From an uncultured Ignavibacteriota bacterium (GTDB taxonomy: Bacteria > Bacteroidota > Ignavibacteria > UBA10030 > UBA8401), in the NCBI GenBank assembly GCA_903884005.1, contig CAISDA010000008.1:1-64000 (forward strand): 64,000 bases of DNA, read 5' to 3'. The notes beneath the pieces were generated by a model. It had not been told where the DNA came from. It did not search any database and was given only the letters and a program-made list of their open reading frames with translations. Made by a program: the position numbers and the translations under genes. Within the stretch, counting starts at the first letter, position 1, and every line of letters starts with the position of its first letter. Positions 8,803 through 17,997 of the stretch are shown in pieces.

Positions 8803-9036
8803 ATGCCCATATACGATTATCGCTGTGAAGATTGTCAGGAACACTATGAAGTTTATCATAAGGTGCGTGAAGAGAAGGACGATGTCGTCTGTCCCCAGTG
8901 CTCCTCCCGTCATGCGAAAAAAATGATGTCAGTACCCGCTGCGCCCTCCATGAGCTCCGGCCCTTCGGCCGCCTACGGCGCCTGCGACAATGCAGGCGGC
9001 TGCGGCTGCAGCGGCGGCTCATGCGGATTGAACTGA
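8803..9036 (+). CDS. FmdB-type zinc-ribbon protein
   Basis: A 77-residue protein that begins MPIYDYRCEDCQEHYE and has a second pair CPQC, the four cysteines of the FmdB/CxxC_CxxC_SSSS zinc ribbon. The C-terminal tail is rich in Gly, Ser and Cys (GGCGCSGGSCG), which could bind another metal. The role of the family is uncertain; it is often labelled a putative regulatory protein. It closes the DUF2892-thioredoxin-FmdB group and is followed by a strong terminator. Confidence 0.9.
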   Translation: MPIYDYRCEDCQEHYEVYHKVREEKDDVVCPQCSSRHAKKMMSVPAAPSMSSGPSAAYGACDNAGGCGCSGGSCGLN

Positions 9037-9066
9037 CACAGGGCGCTGCTGTGTGTGATGCACCTC

Positions 9067-9101
9067 AAGGCATACTTCTCATTGAAGTATGCCTTTTTTT
9101 T
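9067..9101 (+). terminator. Intrinsic terminator after the FmdB gene
   Basis: An 11-bp perfect stem (9067-9077 with 9085-9095) around a 7-base loop, followed by a run of T. Confidence 0.9.
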
Positions 9102-9211
9102 GGGCGCGGATGAGAGGAAAAACGAACATGAGTACCCGTCTGCATTGCTTTTTATTGTGAATTGTCTTACCTTAAAATGAATTTGGATATTTATTATCTC
9201 CTTATCTTACT

Positions 9212-10522
9212 ATGGCCGAAGAGACAAACGAACAGCAACCACAGCGTCCGAATCCATTTCGGCGAAAAAGTTTTAACCGGTATCGAAAGCCTCATGGAAA
9301 GACGCATCGGGAAGACGGCGTTGAAAATGCCCCGGGCGACGAAGGAAGTCCGGTTGAGGACGAGATAGCCGCAACTCCGCATGGCGACAGCGACGCTCCT
9401 GTGTCCGCCGCTGAAAGGACTGACGCAGTACAGGCGGGCTCCCCAGAAACACCGGCAGAGGGCAAGCCGCAGCAGCAGCGCAGAAATGAGGGCGGTGAAC
9501 GTCAGCAGAAGCAGCGCCGGCCGCAGCAGACCCCGGGCCAGCCGCAAGCTCAAGCGTCGCGGCCCCCGTCCGGCGAGCAGCAGTCGTCATCGCGTACAAT
9601 GGTGAGTGTGGTCATTCCCTTGTTGAACGAGGAAGAATCGCTTCGCGAACTCGCCGAACAGCTCAAAAATTCACTCCAGCGCATCACTCAAAACTACGAA
9701 GTCATCTTTATCGACGACGGCAGCACCGACGGCTCGTTTAAAGTGCTTCGCGAGATCAATGCCCGCAACCGCCGCATGAAGGCTGTCCGCTTCCGCCGCA
9801 ATTACGGTAAAAGCGGAGCGCTGATGGTCGGTTTCCAGAAGGCCCAGGGCGAATACGTGATCACCATGGATGCCGATTTGCAGGACGATCCGGCAGAAAT
9901 TCCGAATCTTATCAAGGAACTTCGTGGAGGACTCGATGTCGTCTCGGGATGGAAAAAGAAGCGGAGAGACCCGCTCACGAAAAGGATCCCCTCGAAGTTT
10001 TTCAATTTTGTCACTGGACTCACCACCGGTATTAAGATACACGATTTCAATTGCGGGTTGAAGGGATACAAGCGCGAAGTTGTGAAGAGCGTGAATGTCT
10101 ACGGCGAGCTCCACCGCTACATTCCGGCGCTTGCCCATTGGCTCGGCTTCCGCATCGGCGAGATTCCGGTCAACCACCGTCCGCGTAAATTCGGCAAGAC
10201 AAAGTTCGGCATGGGCAGGTTTTTCCGCGGCTTCCTGGACCTCCTGACGCTCGTCTTCACGACACGGTTTGCCACACGCCCGCTCCATTTGTTCGGCGGC
10301 TGGGGTATCGTTTCAACGCTTCTGGGAATGGGCACGGGCGCATACCTTGCTTTCGAAAAAATTGTGAATGGCATCCCGCTCAGCAATCGGCCGCTGTTCA
10401 TGGTGAGCCTGATCATGATCGTCCTCGGCGTGCAGTTCGTCTCTATGGGCATGCTCGGAGAATTGATCACAAAGGGGCAGCAAAGCGAAAAAGATTACGC
10501 TATCCGCGAAGAGATTCGCTGA
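9212..10522 (+). CDS. Family 2 glycosyltransferase with long disordered N-terminus
   Basis: A 436-residue enzyme of the DPM1/GtrB-like type that transfers sugars to polyprenyl phosphate. The GT-A domain starts near residue 130 (SVVIPLLNEEESL), has the acidic motif MDADLQDDPAEIP and the conserved FRRNYGKSGAL. Two C-terminal membrane helices follow (about 365-385 and 398-418). The first ~125 residues are hydrophilic, rich in Gln, Pro, Arg and Glu, and look unfolded; most relatives lack such an extension. The gene stands alone between two terminators, but a second glycosyltransferase and a methyltransferase follow, which suggests surface-glycan synthesis. Confidence 0.9.
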   Translation: MAEETNEQQPQRPNPFRRKSFNRYRKPHGKTHREDGVENAPGDEGSPVEDEIAATPHGDSDAPVSAAERTDAVQAGSPETPAEGKPQQQRRNEGGERQQKQRRPQQTPGQPQAQASRPPSGEQQSSSRTMVSVVIPLLNEEESLRELAEQLKNSLQRITQNYEVIFIDDGSTDGSFKVLREINARNRRMKAVRFRRNYGKSGALMVGFQKAQGEYVITMDADLQDDPAEIPNLIKELRGGLDVVSGWKKKRRDPLTKRIPSKFFNFVTGLTTGIKIHDFNCGLKGYKREVVKSVNVYGELHRYIPALAHWLGFRIGEIPVNHRPRKFGKTKFGMGRFFRGFLDLLTLVFTTRFATRPLHLFGGWGIVSTLLGMGTGAYLAFEKIVNGIPLSNRPLFMVSLIMIVLGVQFVSMGMLGELITKGQQSEKDYAIREEIR

Positions 10523-10554
10523 GACGCTGCTCTGCGGTAACCTTATAATTCAAG

Positions 10555-10590
10555 AGTGCGGCACGCGGTTGCGCAGCCGCACTTTTTTTT
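10555..10590 (+). terminator. Intrinsic terminator after the family 2 glycosyltransferase
   Basis: An 8-bp perfect stem (AGTGCGGC at 10555-10562 with GCCGCACT at 10576-10583), a GC-rich loop, then eight T. Confidence 0.9.
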
Positions 10591-10623
10591 CCCGTTCAGC
10601 TCCACACACACTATCACACGCTT

Positions 10624-11742
10624 GTGAAAGTACTTATTCTCGGCACGGCGTACCCCATGCGCGGCGGCATTGCGCACTTTATCGCACTGCTCGCCTCTCA
10701 TTTACAGAAGCGCCACGATACGAAGATCTTCTCGTTTACGAGGCAGTATCCTGCGTTCCTCTTTCCGGGCAAGACCCAAATGGAAGAGGGGGCCCCCGGC
10801 ATTCCCGTCACCGCCGCCGCTGAGATCGATTCGGTCAATCCCTTCAATTGGATCCGCGTCGGATTGAAGGTGCGCCGCGAAAAGCCCGATGTCATAATCT
10901 ATAAATACTGGCTTCCGTTTTTCGGCCCGTGTTTCGGAACGATCTGCGCCATCGCCGCATGGAAGCGCCAAACGAGGGTCATCGCGATCTGCGACAACGT
11001 GATCCCGCACGAGCACCGTCCCGGCGATACGCTGTTTACTAAATTTGCGTTCGCCTTCACCGATGCCTATATCGTCATGTCGGACTCGGTCGAGAAAGAC
11101 CTGCAGTCCATGGTGAGGCACCCACGATACCAAAAAGCCGCGCATCCGGTCTACGAGATCTTCGGCGCCGCGGTGCCCAAAGCCGAATCGCGCGCGCGGC
11201 TCGGGATCGAAGCAGGGAAGGTGATCCTCTTCTTCGGGTATATACGCACATACAAGGGATTGCACACGCTCATCGATGCGATGGCGCTCATACCGCGCGC
11301 GTTGAATATCAGCCTCCTCGTGGTGGGCGAATATTACGGCGACGAGCGGGACTATCGGGAACATATTGCCGCCGCCGGCGTCGGTGATGTCGTTCGCGTC
11401 CACTCGGACTATGTGCCGAATGAACAGGTGGCCGACTATTTTTGCGCAAGCGACGCGGTGATCCTGCCGTATCTGTCGGCGACGCAAAGCGGCATCGCAC
11501 AGATCGCGTATCAATTTAACAGGCCCGTCATCGCCACAAATGTCGGCGGGCTTGCCGAAGTGGTCATCGACGGCGTGTCGGGCCTGATCATTGAACCCGG
11601 CCGTCCTCAGCAGCTGGCCGACGCCATTGTTCGTTTTTACGATGAAGACATGGAGGGCCGTCTTTCTGCCGGCGCTGCCGAAGAAAAGAAAAAATATTCG
11701 TGGGATGCGATCATCGCCGCGATCGAACTCTTAAACACATAA
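10624..11742 (+). CDS. Family 4 glycosyltransferase
   Basis: A 372-residue GT-B enzyme that starts at a GTG (VKVLILGTAYPMRGGIAHF). The C-terminal donor-binding half shows FFGYIRTYKGLHTLIDAM and NVGGLAEVVIDGVSGLI, the usual GT4 nucleotide-sugar motifs, with Glu of the E-x7-E region. The acceptor is unknown; lipopolysaccharide or exopolysaccharide synthesis is likely. The methyltransferase gene begins 5 bases after its stop codon, so the two are probably co-transcribed. Confidence 0.9.
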   Translation: MKVLILGTAYPMRGGIAHFIALLASHLQKRHDTKIFSFTRQYPAFLFPGKTQMEEGAPGIPVTAAAEIDSVNPFNWIRVGLKVRREKPDVIIYKYWLPFFGPCFGTICAIAAWKRQTRVIAICDNVIPHEHRPGDTLFTKFAFAFTDAYIVMSDSVEKDLQSMVRHPRYQKAAHPVYEIFGAAVPKAESRARLGIEAGKVILFFGYIRTYKGLHTLIDAMALIPRALNISLLVVGEYYGDERDYREHIAAAGVGDVVRVHSDYVPNEQVADYFCASDAVILPYLSATQSGIAQIAYQFNRPVIATNVGGLAEVVIDGVSGLIIEPGRPQQLADAIVRFYDEDMEGRLSAGAAEEKKKYSWDAIIAAIELLNT

Positions 11743-11747
11743 CCGCC

Positions 11748-12557
11748 ATGCATTACGACCCTATTAAAAAAGTATTCGGCGATGCGGCGCGGAGCAGTAC
11801 GCTCTTCCGCCGCATCTTCTACGGACTCCTCGATATGATGTTTCTCAGGGCCTGGTACGTGAAACGCGCCCTTCGAACGCTGCTCGACGGCCGGAAGGAG
11901 GCGTTCACGCTCTTCGACGCCGGATCGGGATTCGGGCAGTATTCGTATTTTCTGGCACGGCGCTATCCCCAGGCGGCAATTCATGCGGTGGACGTGAAGG
12001 ATGAACAGATCGACGACTGCCGAGGATTTTTTACTCGATGCGGCCTCGGCAACATCACCTTCCGCGTCGAAGACCTGACCCAGCCGCTGCATGCCGAAGA
12101 ATTCGACGTGATCCTCTCCGTCGACGTCATGGAACATATTGAGGACGATGTGCAGGTCTTTAAAAATTTCCATCGTGCGCTGAAACCCGGCGGCGTCGTG
12201 CTCATCAATACTCCGTCGAATCTCGGCGGCTCGGATGCACACGACGACGAGGATGAAAGCTTCATCGGAGAACATGCGCGCAACGGATACGGCGCCGACG
12301 AGATCACCGAGAAACTGCGTTCGGCCCGGCTCCGCGTAAACACCATTTCGTATACGTACGGCCCGATCGGCATGGCCGCGTGGCGGCTCGGCATCAAATA
12401 TCCCATGCAACTGCTGAATGTCAGCAAGGCCTTCTTCGTGCTCCTGCCGTTCTATTATGCGGCGACGCTCTGGCTCACGCTCGTGTTCATGTATCTGGAT
12501 TATGCGGGCACGAACTCTACGGGCGCCGGCCTTCTTGTGACGGCTGTCAAGGAGTGA
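11748..12557 (+). CDS. Class I SAM-dependent methyltransferase
   Basis: A 269-residue protein. Motif I is FDAGSGFGQYSYFLAR, and the acidic motif II follows in AVDVKDEQ. LSVDVMEHIEDDVQVFKNF and LKPGGVVLINTP are typical of small-molecule methyltransferases of the UbiE/Coq family. A hydrophobic segment near residues 232-255 suggests membrane association. The ATG at 11748 is preferred to upstream in-frame codons because it sits just past the preceding glycosyltransferase stop. It probably modifies a glycan or its lipid carrier. Confidence 0.85.
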   Translation: MHYDPIKKVFGDAARSSTLFRRIFYGLLDMMFLRAWYVKRALRTLLDGRKEAFTLFDAGSGFGQYSYFLARRYPQAAIHAVDVKDEQIDDCRGFFTRCGLGNITFRVEDLTQPLHAEEFDVILSVDVMEHIEDDVQVFKNFHRALKPGGVVLINTPSNLGGSDAHDDEDESFIGEHARNGYGADEITEKLRSARLRVNTISYTYGPIGMAAWRLGIKYPMQLLNVSKAFFVLLPFYYAATLWLTLVFMYLDYAGTNSTGAGLLVTAVKE

Positions 12558-12588
12558 CGGCGTGTGGAATAAATTTTTTCCGGAAGGG

Positions 12589-12617
12589 TTGACATTTAAA
12601 GGACTTTTCCCTATTAT
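12589..12617 (+). promoter_or_regulatory. Promoter of rplU-rpmA
   Basis: A perfect -35 TTGACA (12589-12594), a 17-base spacer and TATTAT (12612-12617). Transcription would start near 12624, about 50 bases before the L21 start. Confidence 0.75.
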
Positions 12618-12673
12618 ATCTATTCAAATACCAACTTAACAAGCTATTCTTGATCTATGGAAGGATGCACACG

Positions 12674-12982
12674 ATGTACGCAGTCGTAGAAATCGCAGGA
12701 CAACAATATAAAGTGAATCCGACGGAAAAACTGTATGTTCCGAGATTAGACAGTGCAGTCGATTCAACCGTGACATTTGATAAAGTGCTGCTTCGCGCCG
12801 ACGAGACGTCGATCACGGTCGGAGCCCCGACGGTTGCAGGTGCATCGGTCGCCGCTAAAGTGCTCGCGCATGTGAAGGATGACAAAGTCATTGTCTTCAA
12901 GAAGAAGAAGCGCAAGGGATATCGCGTGAAACGCGGTCATCGCCAGCAGTATACAGAAATTGAAATTACGTCTATAAATTAA
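12674..12982 (+). CDS. rplU: 50S ribosomal protein L21
   Basis: A 102-residue protein of standard length. It starts [14 protein letters not shown] and has the basic C-terminal block [16 protein letters not shown] that contacts 23S rRNA. Upstream in-frame TTG (12650) and ATG (12665) codons exist, but the ATG at 12674 gives the canonical start and has GGAAGGA about 9 bases before it. rpmA follows 23 bases later, the usual pair. Confidence 0.96.
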   Translation: MYAVVEIAGQQYKVNPTEKLYVPRLDSAVDSTVTFDKVLLRADETSITVGAPTVAGASVAAKVLAHVKDDKVIVFKKKKRKGYRVKRGHRQQYTEIEITSIN

Positions 12983-13005
12983 AATTTGATAAGGAAGTAT
13001 CGAGT

Positions 13006-13260
13006 ATGGCTCATAAAAAAGGCGGCGGAAGTTCGCGCAATGGTCGCGACAGTAATGCCCAGCGTCTCGGCGTGAAGCGCTTCGGCGGGCAAAGTGTCAA
13101 TGCCGGTGAAATCCTTGTTCGCCAGCGCGGCACGAAGTTTCATCCGGGCGAAAATGTGGGTATCGGTTCCGATGATACGCTCTTCGCATTGAAAGGCGGA
13201 GCAGTGAAATTTCACCGTGTCGGCAGAGATCGTCAAGCCGTATCCATCATCATAGCATAA
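13006..13260 (+). CDS. rpmA: 50S ribosomal protein L27
   Basis: An 84-residue protein. The N-terminus [15 protein letters not shown], which reaches into the peptidyl-transferase centre, directly follows Met, with no cleavable Firmicutes-type extension. [16 protein letters not shown] and [17 protein letters not shown] complete the family pattern. Confidence 0.97.
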   Translation: MAHKKGGGSSRNGRDSNAQRLGVKRFGGQSVNAGEILVRQRGTKFHPGENVGIGSDDTLFALKGGAVKFHRVGRDRQAVSIIIA

Positions 13261-13280
13261 TTAGGAATGATCATCGCTTC

Positions 13281-13329
13281 GGCGAACAAAAGGGTTGCGT
13301 GAGAGAATTTCTTATGCGCCTTTTTTTTT
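13281..13329 (+). terminator. Probable terminator after rpmA
   Basis: A run of nine T (13321-13329) is preceded by an imperfect stem (AGG-GCG-AG against CT-CGC-CT). The hairpin is weak, so this is a modest call. A separate 7-bp hairpin without a T-run lies at 13363-13379, just before mdh. Confidence 0.4.
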
Positions 13330-13346
13330 GTGGCCAAGGCAGGTGA

Positions 13347-14345
<999 letters not shown>

Positions 14346-14360
14346 AGTTCGTTCGCTCCG

Positions 14361-14416
14361 AAAAAGTTCAGTCCGTTTGTGCCCCTGTTCATGGCGCAAC
14401 GGACTGTGCTTTTTTA
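14361..14416. terminator. Bidirectional terminator between mdh and the RsbW-like gene
   Basis: A 9-bp perfect stem (CAGTCCGTT at 14369-14377 with AACGGACTG at 14398-14406), with AAAAA to the left and TTTTTT to the right. It serves the two convergent genes and reaches the stop codon of the minus-strand one. Confidence 0.8.
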
Positions 14417-14836
14417 AACCCGCAGCTTCATGGTGACTTTGTTCCCTTTTTTATTGAACGACACAGATTGCATGAGCGTTTTCATTAAGAACACGCCCCG
14501 GCCTCCGGCGCGCAACAGATTTTCATCGTGCAGCGGATTCGGGAGCGCTTCCGGCGTAAATCCGCCGCCCTGATCGGTAATGGTGACGGTGAGCACCTTC
14601 CTCGACATTGCACAGGTCACTGTGACGTGCTTCGATGCATCGTTCTTGTTGCCGTGTATCATGCCGTTATTGACGGCTTCTGTGACAGCCACAAGCAGCG
14701 CGTGTAGTTTCTCTTCGGCCATGCAGAATTGGCCGTTCAAGTGAATGAAAAAATCTTCAACTTTGTGTATGTTCTTCGTATCGCTTTCCAGAACGAGCCG
14801 ATGTTTCTGCACTGCATGAACCGATCGCGTTGGCAC
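14414..14836 (-). CDS. Anti-sigma-factor-type ATPase (RsbW/SpoIIAB-like HATPase)
   Basis: A 140-residue single GHKL ATPase domain. The N box is VTEAVNNGMIHGNKND, G1 is ITDQGGGFTPEAL and G2 is GGRGVFLMKTLM. Such stand-alone domains are serine kinases that switch anti-sigma or anti-anti-sigma partners. No STAS antagonist or PP2C phosphatase gene is present nearby, so its target is unknown. It starts with GTG behind an AGGA site, 12 bases after the large envelope-protein gene, and is probably co-transcribed with it. Confidence 0.88.
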   Translation of the reverse strand: MPTRSVHAVQKHRLVLESDTKNIHKVEDFFIHLNGQFCMAEEKLHALLVAVTEAVNNGMIHGNKNDASKHVTVTCAMSRKVLTVTITDQGGGFTPEALPNPLHDENLLRAGGRGVFLMKTLMQSVSFNKKGNKVTMKLRV

Positions 14837-14848
14837 GGGAGGTCCTTT

Positions 14849-16795
14849 CTATAATAAATATCTGACGGTCATTGTCACGTTCGACATTCCCCGGGCACCC
14901 GCACCTGTTTGCTTCTGGTATTCCCTCCACCCCCGCAGATCAATTCTCGACCGCGATGACAGTGTCAGTGTGAATGCCGCTGTTGGCCCAATACTGTAGT
15001 AGGTGCTCTCGAAGATCCGTTCTCCGTTATCATACCGAAATCGCTTCTGCGCAAACGACCGGATGCCCACCGCACATAAGACCGTCTCGTTATTGCTAAA
15101 ACGTAGTTGTGGGGAAAAAGTTACCTCCTGTACTTGCTGCAGAGGCAGCTCCGAAAATTGCTGCCACCGCAGTTCCCCCCGCTCGTAGACGCGCACGATG
15201 CCGTATGCGTCGAATCCCAGACTCCGAGTTATATCGTATGAGAAAGAATCGACAAAAGCAACCTGTCTGTACGAATAACTTTTTGCTGTCGGGATGAGCA
15301 GCTCAAAATCGAAGACCGTGTAATTGGCCAGCACATCAAAGAGGACCTTGTTGCGAACGCCGTCGAATGGCGTTGTGATGCACTCAGGCGCGAGGCGGAA
15401 TATCCGGTTCCAATTGTTGTTGGCGCTCCGCTCGCGCGAAAGATACACCGTGTGGGCAAGCGTCGCTTCGGCGGTGATCCCCAGCGTGAAATAGTCGCTG
15501 GCTGTGTGCTCTTCGTGCAGCGCTCCGGTCATCATCAGCTCGTCCCGATCGTCCGTGTTCGACGTATCCGGCGTGTCGTAACGGAAAATGCCAGACGACC
15601 CATTGAGTGTCAGAAGATCACGGGATGAGAGTCGCCCGGAGAACGAACCCTGCAGACGCGTTGTCAGCGCGGTGTTGTCAAGGCGCTGCTCCTGACGGGC
15701 GCGCTGTGTCTGAAACGTATTGTCCACGCCGCCGATCGTTTCAATCGAATGCTTTTCGTCGCGCTCGCCCAGCACGAACCCGACCGACGATTCAATCTCC
15801 TCTGTTTTGTACCGGATATCAAAGCCGCCTTCCACCCGAAATTCCTGGACGTTCGTCGAAAAAGGGATCGCCGACAGCACGGTCAATGCCTTGTAGCGGT
15901 ACGAATTGCTTATCGTGCGCGACTCCATAGTGGCGGTGAATGCCGTTGAAAATGCATCTTGCGCGCTGTACTGAAGCACATTCGTCACTGCATACGAATC
16001 CTCCGTGCGGGATCGTATATTGGTCGACACGCCGAACGCAGCTTTGACGGCATCGTCCGCAGGCACGTAAAAATCCCATCGGTTTTTCGCCCACCGTACT
16101 CGCGCCACATCGGCCGACCCTTCAGAAAAATCCTTTCGAATATACACATCGGCATTGTCGTTGCGGAACCGGCGCGGCGACAGATCGCTCTCCGCAAGGT
16201 GTACAACGGCCGTTGAACGGAACCCGCCCGTATCCAGTGAATCCAGATCCATCACCAATTTGTAGAGGGGACCCTGATCGCTGATTTCCTGCTGCTTGTC
16301 CAGCCTGATGCCGATCATAGGAGTGATGGACAGGTGTTCCATCGGCAGCCAGGTGATGCCGCCGGCCCCCGAATGTTGTGCCGCAATGCCCGACGAAAAA
16401 GTTTGATTGTCGGACGAGACAAACGATTGCGCCTCTATGCTGAGTCCCAGGGTCCCGGACAATTTTCGCATGAGATCGAAGGAGAACGTATTGGCATCGC
16501 GCACGGTTTCCTGCGTTTGCACCATCAGCGATCGCGACGACGAATTGGTCACCCGTCCCTGCGTCGTCTCCGTCTTAAACCCGAACGACCCGTTCAGAAG
16601 CCAGGAATACGTGTAGGCATTATGATCGAACGCGATCGCGACTGCGTTCGAATCCGTTCGCTGTGGTGTGACGATCGGAACCACTTCCATCTGCGCATGA
16701 AGGAGCGCCGGGCGGGCAGCCGCAAGCAGCAACACGACAAGCACATGCCGCATCGGGCACATCGATGGTACAAATCGTCGCAGCCGGTCCGTCAT
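14849..16795 (-). CDS. Large beta-rich envelope protein, probably an outer-membrane barrel
   Basis: A 648-residue protein I cannot place in a named family. The N-terminus has a signal peptide (MRHVLVVLLLAAARPALLHAQ). The rest is an alternating polar/hydrophobic pattern with many Tyr, Phe and Thr, repeated short strands and a C-terminus MTVRYLL ending in hydrophobic residues, as in outer-membrane beta-barrels. There are no lipobox, transmembrane helices or T9SS tail. The ATG at 16795 has AAGG upstream and gives a compact signal peptide after about 12 residues; an upstream in-frame ATG at 16873 seems too long. The downstream ATPase gene may be in the same transcript. Confidence 0.7.
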   Translation of the reverse strand: MTDRLRRFVPSMCPMRHVLVVLLLAAARPALLHAQMEVVPIVTPQRTDSNAVAIAFDHNAYTYSWLLNGSFGFKTETTQGRVTNSSSRSLMVQTQETVRDANTFSFDLMRKLSGTLGLSIEAQSFVSSDNQTFSSGIAAQHSGAGGITWLPMEHLSITPMIGIRLDKQQEISDQGPLYKLVMDLDSLDTGGFRSTAVVHLAESDLSPRRFRNDNADVYIRKDFSEGSADVARVRWAKNRWDFYVPADDAVKAAFGVSTNIRSRTEDSYAVTNVLQYSAQDAFSTAFTATMESRTISNSYRYKALTVLSAIPFSTNVQEFRVEGGFDIRYKTEEIESSVGFVLGERDEKHSIETIGGVDNTFQTQRARQEQRLDNTALTTRLQGSFSGRLSSRDLLTLNGSSGIFRYDTPDTSNTDDRDELMMTGALHEEHTASDYFTLGITAEATLAHTVYLSRERSANNNWNRIFRLAPECITTPFDGVRNKVLFDVLANYTVFDFELLIPTAKSYSYRQVAFVDSFSYDITRSLGFDAYGIVRVYERGELRWQQFSELPLQQVQEVTFSPQLRFSNNETVLCAVGIRSFAQKRFRYDNGERIFESTYYSIGPTAAFTLTLSSRSRIDLRGWREYQKQTGAGARGMSNVTMTVRYLL

Positions 16796-16894
16796 GTGCC
16801 TTGAAAAAATTGAAGTGATGTAGTGGTTTCTCGTAAAGTAGGGCGAATTGCCATCCCGCTCTGTGTAGTGCATCGTCCGTTACTGCATGTTGTC

Positions 16895-17003
16895 TGTAGC
16901 GTGCACGAATGTGGAGTTCACCACCCCGCATGAAAATACCAGTTTCGCAGACGCAGCATTGTAGGGCGAGATGGTATCTCGCCCGCTCGAGCGAAGCGGT
17001 GCA
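16895..17003. repeat. Modular hairpin repeat, copy A
   Basis: The copy begins TGTAGCGTGCACGAA. It contains a small hairpin GGAGT-TCACC-ACCCC (16913-16927), the spacer GACGCAGCATTGTA, and the core hairpin: GGGCGAGAT at 16964-16972, loop GGT, ATCTCGCCC at 16976-16984. A tail GCTCGAGCGAAGCGGTGCA closes it. It abuts the stop codon of the epimerase gene. Confidence 0.85.
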
Positions 17004-17005
17004 TG

Positions 17006-17878
17006 TTACCCGGCGGCGGCATTGTCTTCGAGCTCAAACATGTCGTGCCATGTGCAGCGAGGGGCATATCCGAGCAGCCGCGCCGCCTTCTCGTGCCCGA
17101 TGAGCGGCGCCGGCGTCGACATGGACGCTGCTACCCTTGTCACTTCCGGATAAAATTCGCGGATCAGGTCCGCCGCATTGCGCTCCGCCCAGTTGCTCGC
17201 GCCGGTGATGAACATGGCTTCATGAAGCTCGGCCAGGTCGGTCTCCACGGCAAGCCTGTGCGCCGTCGCCACGTCATAGACGTGTACATAGGCCCACAAA
17301 TTTTTATGCCATTGCCGGTAGTTGTGTATAAGATCCTTGTAAAATTCAATCGCTGCAGGCTCCGGTACCCAAATCCACGGTTCGCGCAAACACACGGTCC
17401 GCATGCCGTACCGCGCGGAATACGATCGGCACATTTCTTCGGCGACCACTTTGCTCAGTCCGTAGGGATCCTGCGGACGAAGCGGATGCAGCTCGTCGAT
17501 GGGAAAATATTCCGGGACCATGCGGTTGCTCATGAACGCGAATCCCAGCGTCGATTCGCTGGAGGTTACTACTACTTTGGCAACCTTGTTCACCGCCGCC
17601 GCTTCAAGCACGTTGAATGTGCCGTTGACGTTGAGATGGAAGACTTCTTCCGCTGTGTTGTTCAGCGGATGGGGAATGCCTGCCATATGGATCACCGCAT
17701 CATACCCCCGCATTGCCTCTGTGACCGCGGCAAGATCGAGCACATCAACGCGATGAAATTGTGCGGCGGAGAGTGTGTCCGCTATGTCCAGGACTCCGAC
17801 GCTGTGGCGGTGACGTATCAAGTCGTCAACGACATATTTTCCGACGAGTCCCGATCCGCCCGTGACAAGTATGTTCAT
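17006..17878 (-). CDS. NAD-dependent epimerase/dehydratase (extended SDR)
   Basis: A 290-residue short-chain dehydrogenase. NILVTGGSGLVGKYVV is the nucleotide-binding glycine motif, VVVTSSESTLGF carries the catalytic Ser/Thr, and DPYGLSKVVAEE is the YxxxK motif. The overall pattern is near UDP-glucose 4-epimerase and uronate-dehydrogenase relatives; the substrate cannot be read from sequence. Stand-alone gene with no convincing ribosome binding site, flanked by repeat copy A on its 3' side. Confidence 0.88.
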   Translation of the reverse strand: MNILVTGGSGLVGKYVVDDLIRHRHSVGVLDIADTLSAAQFHRVDVLDLAAVTEAMRGYDAVIHMAGIPHPLNNTAEEVFHLNVNGTFNVLEAAAVNKVAKVVVTSSESTLGFAFMSNRMVPEYFPIDELHPLRPQDPYGLSKVVAEEMCRSYSARYGMRTVCLREPWIWVPEPAAIEFYKDLIHNYRQWHKNLWAYVHVYDVATAHRLAVETDLAELHEAMFITGASNWAERNAADLIREFYPEVTRVAASMSTPAPLIGHEKAARLLGYAPRCTWHDMFELEDNAAAG

Positions 17879-17960
17879 GAGAGGTTGTTTTGAGAATGGT
17901 GTTCACACACAGTGTGTGGCCCGGCAACGTGAAAAACTGGCCAGTTGATCCGCCGGCAGT

Positions 17961-17989
17961 TTGACATACAGAGTGAGTTCGGTTATATT
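17961..17989 (+). promoter_or_regulatory. Promoter of the T9SS subtilase, implying a leaderless mRNA
   Basis: TTGACA (17961-17966), exactly 17 bases, then TATATT (17984-17989). The expected transcription start (about 17996) is at or just before the ATG at 17998. There is no room for a ribosome binding site. Confidence 0.7.
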
Positions 17990-17997
17990 TAAAGATA

